The position numbers were made by a program, and so were the translations under genes. Positions 41,157 to 46,261 of a DNA stretch of 46,261 bases are shown piece after piece (the stretch's first letter is position 1; each line of letters starts with the position of its first letter). The DNA is from Planctomycetota bacterium (GTDB lineage: Bacteria; Planctomycetota; UBA1135; GCA-002686595), in assembly GCA_027083445.1 (NCBI GenBank), contig JALWOP010000355.1, positions 1 to 46,261 of the forward strand. Reading direction: 5' to 3'. Under the pieces are notes generated by a model, which did no database searches, had not been told where the DNA came from, and saw nothing but the letters and a program-made list of their open reading frames with translations.

Positions 41157-42326
41157 GTGCGACGTGTCTTCGTCCTCGTCATCGACTCCCTGGGGGTCGG
41201 TGCCCTGCCCGACGCGGAGCGCTTCGGCGACGCCGGGGCGCACACCCTCGACCACTTGATCGCCGCTGCGGGAGGACTGGAGGTGCCCCACCTGACCCAA
41301 GCGGGGCTTGGCCACGTCCCCGGAGTGCAGGGCCTCCCCCGCGAGGAACCCGCCCAGGGAGCCTTCGGGCGCATGGCCGAGACCTCTCCGGGCAAGGATA
41401 CGCCCACCGGTCACTGGGAGATGATGGGCTGTCCCCTCGAGGAGCCCTTTCCGGTTTTCCCGCAGGGCTTTGGCCGTGAGCTTCTCGATGACTGGTGTCG
41501 CCGCGCCGGCCTCCCCGGATGGCTCGGCAATCACCCCGCCTCGGGGACCGAGGTGATCGAGCGCTATGGGGCGGAGCACATCCGCACCGGCCGCCCGATC
41601 GTCTACACCAGCGCGGACAGTGTGATGCAGATCGCCGCCCACGAGGAGCATTTCGGTCTCGAGCGGCTCTACGATTCCTGCGCGATCGCCCGCGAAATGA
41701 CCCGCTCCATGGGACTGGGCCGCGTCATCGCGCGCCCCTTCGTCGGCGAACCGGGGGCCTTGCGGCGCACCTACAACCGCCGGGACTACTCACTACCTCC
41801 GCCCCGGCCGACGGTGCTCGACCGGCTCCTCGAAGGGGGTTCGAACGTAGTTGGCGTGGGCAAGATCGAGGACATCTTCGCCGGGCGGGGGCTTTCCCGC
41901 TCCGTCCACTCGGCGGGCAACGACGACGGCATGCGCCGCACCCTCTCCCTGGCGGATGAAGTCGAGCAGGGCCTGATCTTCGTCAATCTGGTCGACTTCG
42001 ACAGTCTCTATGGCCACCGCCGTGATCCCAAGGGCTATCGACGGGCCCTCGAGGCCTTCGATGCAGCCCTCGGGGAGCTCCAGGCGCGGCTTGGGGAGGA
42101 CGATCTCCTGCTCCTGACCGCCGACCACGGCACCGATCCCACCTGGGACGGTAGCGACCACACCCGTGAGTATGTGCCGCTGCTCGCCTTGGGCTCTTCG
42201 GTGGGGGCAGGGACGGAGCTCGGTACGCGCAGGAGCTTTGCGGACCTGGGTGCAACGGTCGAGGAGGCTCTGCTCGGAAGCTGCGCGGGTCCCGGGCTAT
42301 CCTTCCTGAGTGAGCTTGCGGGCTAG
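41157..42326 (+). CDS. deoB: Phosphopentomutase
   Basis: 389 residues of the alkaline-phosphatase superfamily. It interconverts (deoxy)ribose 1-phosphate and 5-phosphate, linking nucleoside breakdown to the pentose phosphate pathway. Metal and catalytic segments are present: VLVIDSLGVGALPDA, KDTPTGHWEMMG (catalytic Thr), the middle cap ending ARPFVGEPG, NLVDFDSLYGHRRDPKGY and LTADHGTDPTWDGSDHTRE. GTG start at 41157. Followed at five bases by the phosphorylase gene, giving a logical salvage pair. Confidence 0.97.
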   Translation: MRRVFVLVIDSLGVGALPDAERFGDAGAHTLDHLIAAAGGLEVPHLTQAGLGHVPGVQGLPREEPAQGAFGRMAETSPGKDTPTGHWEMMGCPLEEPFPVFPQGFGRELLDDWCRRAGLPGWLGNHPASGTEVIERYGAEHIRTGRPIVYTSADSVMQIAAHEEHFGLERLYDSCAIAREMTRSMGLGRVIARPFVGEPGALRRTYNRRDYSLPPPRPTVLDRLLEGGSNVVGVGKIEDIFAGRGLSRSVHSAGNDDGMRRTLSLADEVEQGLIFVNLVDFDSLYGHRRDPKGYRRALEAFDAALGELQARLGEDDLLLLTADHGTDPTWDGSDHTREYVPLLALGSSVGAGTELGTRRSFADLGATVEEALLGSCAGPGLSFLSELAG

Positions 42327-42331
42327 GGGGG

Positions 42332-43615
42332 GTGGGCGTGGAGTTCGACCCCCGTGAGATCCTGCGGAGCAAGCGCGATGGGGGAGAACTCAGTCGAGAG
42401 GAGATCGATGCCTTCCTGGAGGGCTACCTCTCCGGCGAGGTCAGCGATGCCCAGGCGACCGCGCTCTTGGCGGCGCTCTTCCATCGGGGGATGGGTGAGA
42501 GGGAACTAGCCGACTGGACCGAGGGCATGCTGGCCACCGGGGCGACCCTGCGCTGGGATTTGGAGCGGCCAGTAGTCGACAAGCACTCGACTGGAGGAGT
42601 GGGAGACAAGACCTCCCTCGTGCTCGCCCCTGCACTCGCCGCAGCCGGGATGGCCGTGCCCATGCTCTCGGGACGGGGGCTCGGTCATACCGGAGGGACG
42701 CTCGACAAGTTGGAGGCGCTGGATGGGCTGACGACCGAACTCTCCCCGGGACGCCTGCAGGCCATCGTGCGCGAGGTGGGCTGCGTGATCGCCGCCCAGA
42801 CATCGCAGTTGGTTCCCGCGGACCGCGCGCTCTACGCCCTACGGGATGCGACGGGGTTGGTCGAGTCCCTGCCGTTGATCGCCAGCTCGATCCTGTCCAA
42901 GAAGCGAGCCGAGGGACTGGATGCGCTCGTCCTGGACGTGAAGTTCGCTTCGGGGGCTTTCTTTCCGGACCCCGATCGGGGTCGGGAGCTGGCTCGGGTG
43001 ATGCTGCGCCTCGCGCGAGGGGGTGGGATCGCTGCGAGTGCGCTCTTGACCTCGATGGAGAGCCCGCTGGGAGAAGCGGTGGGCCATGCCCTCGAACTGG
43101 CAGAGTGCTTCGAGGTCATGCGTGCCGGTGGGCCCGCCGACCTGCGCCGGCTCATCGTCGAGCTGGGGGCTTCTCTGTGTTGCTCCTGCGGTCTCTCGCC
43201 TGATCTAGAGGCGGGGCGGGCCCGCATCGCCGGGACCCTCGACGACGGCCGCGCGCTGGAGGTCTTTGAGCGCATGGCCCGGGCGCAGGGGGCGCGCAGC
43301 CTGGAGCTTCCCCGCGCCCCCGAGCTCGAGCTTTGGCTCTCCCCCGCCAGCGGAGTCTTGGACATCGTCGATTGTCGGGCGATCGGGCTCGCCGCGAAAG
43401 CCCTCTCCGGCGGAGCGGAGGAAACTTCCATCGACTCCGCCGCCGGTCTGCGTTGGATGCGGCGCAGCGGCGAGCAGGTGCGTGCGGGGGATCTCATCGC
43501 GGAGATCCACCATTCGGGCAGGGGCCTCGACGAGGCACGGAGGCTGCTCGAAGGCTCCATCGCCTTCGACACCGGCCGCAGCCCCGCGCCCCTGGTACTC
43601 GAACGGCTGGAGTGA
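42332..43615 (+). CDS. deoA: Thymidine / pyrimidine-nucleoside phosphorylase
   Basis: 427 residues, the normal length. It splits thymidine or uridine with phosphate to base and (deoxy)ribose 1-phosphate, the substrate of the deoB product. Typical segments: the helical N-terminus (LSREEIDAFLEGYLSGEVSDAQ), the phosphate site DKHSTGGVGDKTSLVLAP, SGRGLGHTGGTLDKLE, and DVKFASGAFFPD. Starts with GTG at 42332 after a G-rich stretch. Whether it is DeoA-type or the broader Pdp type cannot be told by eye. Confidence 0.95.
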   Translation: MGVEFDPREILRSKRDGGELSREEIDAFLEGYLSGEVSDAQATALLAALFHRGMGERELADWTEGMLATGATLRWDLERPVVDKHSTGGVGDKTSLVLAPALAAAGMAVPMLSGRGLGHTGGTLDKLEALDGLTTELSPGRLQAIVREVGCVIAAQTSQLVPADRALYALRDATGLVESLPLIASSILSKKRAEGLDALVLDVKFASGAFFPDPDRGRELARVMLRLARGGGIAASALLTSMESPLGEAVGHALELAECFEVMRAGGPADLRRLIVELGASLCCSCGLSPDLEAGRARIAGTLDDGRALEVFERMARAQGARSLELPRAPELELWLSPASGVLDIVDCRAIGLAAKALSGGAEETSIDSAAGLRWMRRSGEQVRAGDLIAEIHHSGRGLDEARRLLEGSIAFDTGRSPAPLVLERLE

Positions 43616-43824
43616 TCCGGGTCCTGGAATCCTTCCCGCCCCGCAAGTCGGGGACGAGGAACAGGTGTTCCCAGGGGAGGGAAGCAGGCCGGATGGGGCC
43701 GCTCCGCTTTGCGCTTGCGGGATTCAGGGAACCGTGCTGCGATGATTTCCAGACCGCTGGTCACGGAATCGGCTTCCCGTCGAACCACCCGTGACGGCTC
43801 GACCGCGAGTGCTCGTATGAGAAC

Positions 43825-43848
43825 CTACCGACCTACCGACCTACCGAC
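43825..43848. repeat. Three tandem 8-bp repeats (CTACCGAC)
   Basis: CTACCGAC occurs three times head to tail at 43825-43848, about 40 bases before the ATG of the dehydrogenase-like gene. The other 200 bases of the 43616-43886 gap show no gene. Confidence 0.7.
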
Positions 43849-43886
43849 CTGAAGCCCTAGTCCGGCTTCTGCGTGTCGGCCTGGCC

Positions 43887-44966
43887 ATGGTGCTACTGAC
43901 CCTCCTTCCCCGAACGGCCGTTGCCCAGATCCATCTGACTCAGGTCATCAGTGGGCTGGATACACCCGTCTTCGTCACCTCCTGGCCCGACAATCCCAAT
44001 GCTTTGGTGGTCATCGAGCGGGGGTCGGAGAAGATCAGCACCTTCACTCTACCCCTTGGGGGCGGCATTCCGGTGCAGGCCGTGATGCTCGATCTTTCCG
44101 GGGTGGCTTATGACCCGCTCCCGAGCGATTTCATCGGAGTGACCGGCTTCGCCTTCCATCCTCAGTTCCTGGAGAATCGCCACAAGCGCTTCATCTATGT
44201 GCGCTACAACCTGAACACGCCGAACGCGCCGACGACGGTGATCGAGCGCTACCGCATTCCGCCGGGGACGGTGGCAGCGGATCCCACTTCGAAGACCTTG
44301 CTCTACTCCTATCCCACGATCGACACGGCCCACGGCGCGGGTCAGATCCACTTCGACACGGTGGGGGGCGATTCCAGCACGCACCTGCTCTACTTCGCCC
44401 TCGGTGATGACAAGGTCCCCTCATCCACCTGCGCCGAGCGGGAGGAGGCCCAGGACGACACCAAGGACGTGGGCAAGCTGTGGGTGATAAACGTGGACGA
44501 TCCCGTTCCCCCGGTACCGACCATGATGGCCAAGGGGCTGCGCAACCCCTTCGGATTCAGCGTGGATCGGGGAGACTCCAGCGGCAATGGGAAGGGAGAC
44601 ATCTGGATCGGCAACACGGGGCCGGACTGCACGGGGGACATTTTCGTCTATCCCTATGGGGCATCCGGTGTGCGGAACTAGGCGTGGCCTTGGCATGTGG
44701 GGGATTGTAGTCTATCGGATGGCGACCAAAACGTGGCCTGGAGGAATACCGATTGCCCAGAGCCGGCTAATCCGCCCACTTTCAGCTTGCCGGACCGTAT
44801 CGTCTCCAAGGACTTGACCGCCGATTGGTCTTCGCAGCTTGGGGTGAACAACTGGGGTTCCGGTGAATTACATGGTTTGGGGCAGGATTCTGATCGCGAG
44901 CTCTACCTCATACGAATCTCAGGGACGAGTACGACCAATGGAACGATTTACCGGATCGACGGATAG
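43887..44966 (+). pseudogene. Glucose/sorbosone dehydrogenase-like gene with in-frame TAG
   Basis: A 360-codon frame, the usual domain length, interrupted only by TAG at 44679-44681. The product is a secreted (LLTLLPRTAVAQ) six-bladed-propeller soluble aldose dehydrogenase-like protein: LDTPVFVTSWPD, GVTGFAFHPQF, MMAKGLRNPFGFSVD, IWIGNTGPDC. At the stop the frame reads VRN-stop-AWPWHVGDC, which matches the family motif NYGWP-x-x-x-G, so a Tyr codon (TAC/TAT) became TAG. The frame continues cleanly for 94 codons to ELYLIRISGTS and GTIYRIDG. Likely a recent nonsense mutation or sequencing error. The Kelch gene follows ten bases later. The short upstream frame from CTG 43869 would lengthen the signal peptide. 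Confidence 0.75.
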
Positions 44967-44976
44967 GGAGCACAGG

Positions 44977-46261
44977 ATGTCTAGGGTAGTAGGGCGGAGT
45001 TTGGTAGAGAATTCCCTTCGCATCTTGCCGTTCTGTTTATGTCTCGCGCTTGGCAGTGTGGCAAGGGCTCAATGGACCGAAACCCACCTCTTCGAGCCAC
45101 GTTCGGAGCTAGCGGCGGCCGGTTGGGGAGGCGTGGCGTACTTCGGCGGAGGAATAATGTCCTATGTCCTTACGGATACGGTCGACATCTACAATGCAGC
45201 TACGGATACCTGGTCCACGACGACACTTTCACCTCCTCGCTATCAACTGGCAGCCGGAGCGATTGATGGCAAGATCGTGTTTGCCGGTGGGGCGGGAAGC
45301 TCGGGTGGTGCTCCAAGTCAATGGGTGGATGTGTTCGACGTTGCCACAGGGGCTTGGTCGCAATCGATGCTTCCCTTCCCGGCGACTCGAATGGCTGTTA
45401 CGGCCGTTGACGGGAAGGTATTCTTCGGGGGTGGGGAGACATTACCGGCCGTCGGATGGCTCTCCGTAGTGCAGATCTATGATACTGCGACAGGGCAGTG
45501 GTCTGTGCACGACTTCGGCGCAGGGCCAAGGCTATGGATGGCGGCGGCCAGTGACGAACGATATGCCTTCTTTGCGGGTGGTAGCGGGAACTCGACTAAG
45601 CGGCGACTGGAAATCTATGATTCGCAGATGGGTACGTGGTCCGTCCGGCAGATGCCACATGAGCATGCGGGCGCAAGTGCGATTACTGTTGACGGGAGAT
45701 TATACATCGGAGGGGGGACACCAGGTTCTGAAGTTGTCGATGTTTTGGATCTCACAGATTGGACGTGGACTTCTCTCGCTCTGCCCCATTACCGCTCCAC
45801 GACTATGGCCGGAGCGGCGGGACCTTTTGTCATCTTTGCGGGTGGCGCGTACTATGACTATTCACGCAATATAACCGTCCACCACGACACAGCGGACGTC
45901 TTGAACATCCTCACCGGAGAGTGGATCACGATGAAGCTTTCCACTTCTGGTATTTGGCGTTCTATCGTGAGCCTGCCGGACCATGACAAGGTCCTAATCG
46001 CCGGCGGTGCCGACTGGCCGACTGTCGACCCCTTAGACAACGTCGACATCTTCCACCTGATCGACCCTCTGGGCACGACCTACTGTTCTCCCGCCAACCC
46101 CAACTCCACCGGCCAGCCCGGCTCTCTGCGGGCTCTGGGGGCGGAGATGGCCCGGGACAACTTCGTCACCTTGGAGGCGCGGGACCTGCCGGCTGATGAG
46201 TTCGGGTACTTCCTGGTCGGCAGCTCGATGGACTTCGTCGCCAATCCAGGTGGCAGCCAGG
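44977..46261 (+). CDS. Secreted Kelch-repeat protein, cut by right edge
   Basis: An open frame from ATG 44977 to the end of the window (428 codons visible). Signal peptide RILPFCLCLALGSVARAQ. Then five to six Kelch units with the pattern hydrophobic-GG, later tyrosine-D-x-x-T-x-x-W (FAGGAGSSGG ... VFDVATGAWS; FFAGGSGNST ... IYDSQMGTWS; LIAGGADWPT), forming a beta-propeller. It ends in a Cys/Gly module (TTYCSPANPNSTGQPGSLRA ... FGYFLVGSSMDFVANPGGSQ) that continues past the edge. Base composition is visibly lower in GC over the Kelch part than in the final module and the neighbours. Probably in one transcript with the dehydrogenase-like gene. Confidence 0.9.
   Translation, partial: MSRVVGRSLVENSLRILPFCLCLALGSVARAQWTETHLFEPRSELAAAGWGGVAYFGGGIMSYVLTDTVDIYNAATDTWSTTTLSPPRYQLAAGAIDGKIVFAGGAGSSGGAPSQWVDVFDVATGAWSQSMLPFPATRMAVTAVDGKVFFGGGETLPAVGWLSVVQIYDTATGQWSVHDFGAGPRLWMAAASDERYAFFAGGSGNSTKRRLEIYDSQMGTWSVRQMPHEHAGASAITVDGRLYIGGGTPGSEVVDVLDLTDWTWTSLALPHYRSTTMAGAAGPFVIFAGGAYYDYSRNITVHHDTADVLNILTGEWITMKLSTSGIWRSIVSLPDHDKVLIAGGADWPTVDPLDNVDIFHLIDPLGTTYCSPANPNSTGQPGSLRALGAEMARDNFVTLEARDLPADEFGYFLVGSSMDFVANPGGSQ

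Noticed and set aside
44679-44681. TAG as a pyrrolysine codon
   Set aside because: The site is a structural Tyr in the NYGWP motif, and no pyl genes or known Pyl family are involved.

Overview
The window is GC-rich, densely packed bacterial DNA. It reads as chromosome of a Gram-negative, most likely a member of the Planctomycetota. This rests on the number of lipoprotein signals, secreted FG-GAP, Kelch and thrombospondin-type calcium-repeat proteins, a recurring Cys/Gly-rich module ending in a V-T-F-Q type motif that I associate with that phylum, an outer-membrane barrel, and coupled gene overlaps (ATGA, TGATG). The taxonomic call is inference; no rRNA is present.

Layout. 1-4.5 kb: end of a lipoprotein gene, tRNA-Arg(CCG), a calcium-repeat protein, then a sigma / anti-sigma-like / RseB-like stress module with a good candidate autoregulatory ECF promoter. 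4.7-8.2 kb: a secreted glycosidase-like protein and a Fic-protein segment bracketed by a 21-bp perfect direct repeat, with a duplicated operator-like element in front of the Fic gene. 8.2-15.3 kb: housekeeping and small genes, including a split glutamine-dependent NAD synthetase (glutaminase and synthetase as overlapping genes), MoxR ATPase, HAD hydrolase, TPR lipoprotein, a TrkA-C membrane protein, and an OmpR-type regulator without its phospho-acceptor Asp.

15.4-15.9 kb holds the most striking item: a thioredoxin/TlpA-like lipoprotein whose reading frame continues through a TGA exactly where the first Cys of the W-C-x-x-C motif belongs, with a stem-loop shortly downstream whose loop region reads GGUC. 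This is a candidate selenoprotein (U-x-x-C).

15.9-25.5 kb: a six-gene minus-strand cluster that looks like an electron conduit: inner-membrane flavin/Fe-S/b-type-like reductase, a 26-haem cytochrome, an outer-membrane barrel, a 17-haem lipoprotein, and two secreted proteins. The first four genes overlap by 1-4 bases, and so do the last two.

25.6-43.6 kb: MOSC protein, MltA transglycosylase, class-V aminotransferase, a large secreted alpha/beta hydrolase, a 1,114-residue FG-GAP lipoprotein, an unusual long transketolase-family enzyme, a glycosyltransferase, envelope proteins, and a nucleoside salvage pair (deoB, deoA) preceded by a small acidic protein that has a paralogue at 13.4 kb. 43.9-46.3 kb: a glucose/sorbosone dehydrogenase-like gene with an in-frame TAG at the NYGWP motif and a Kelch protein cut by the window edge, in a stretch of visibly lower GC.
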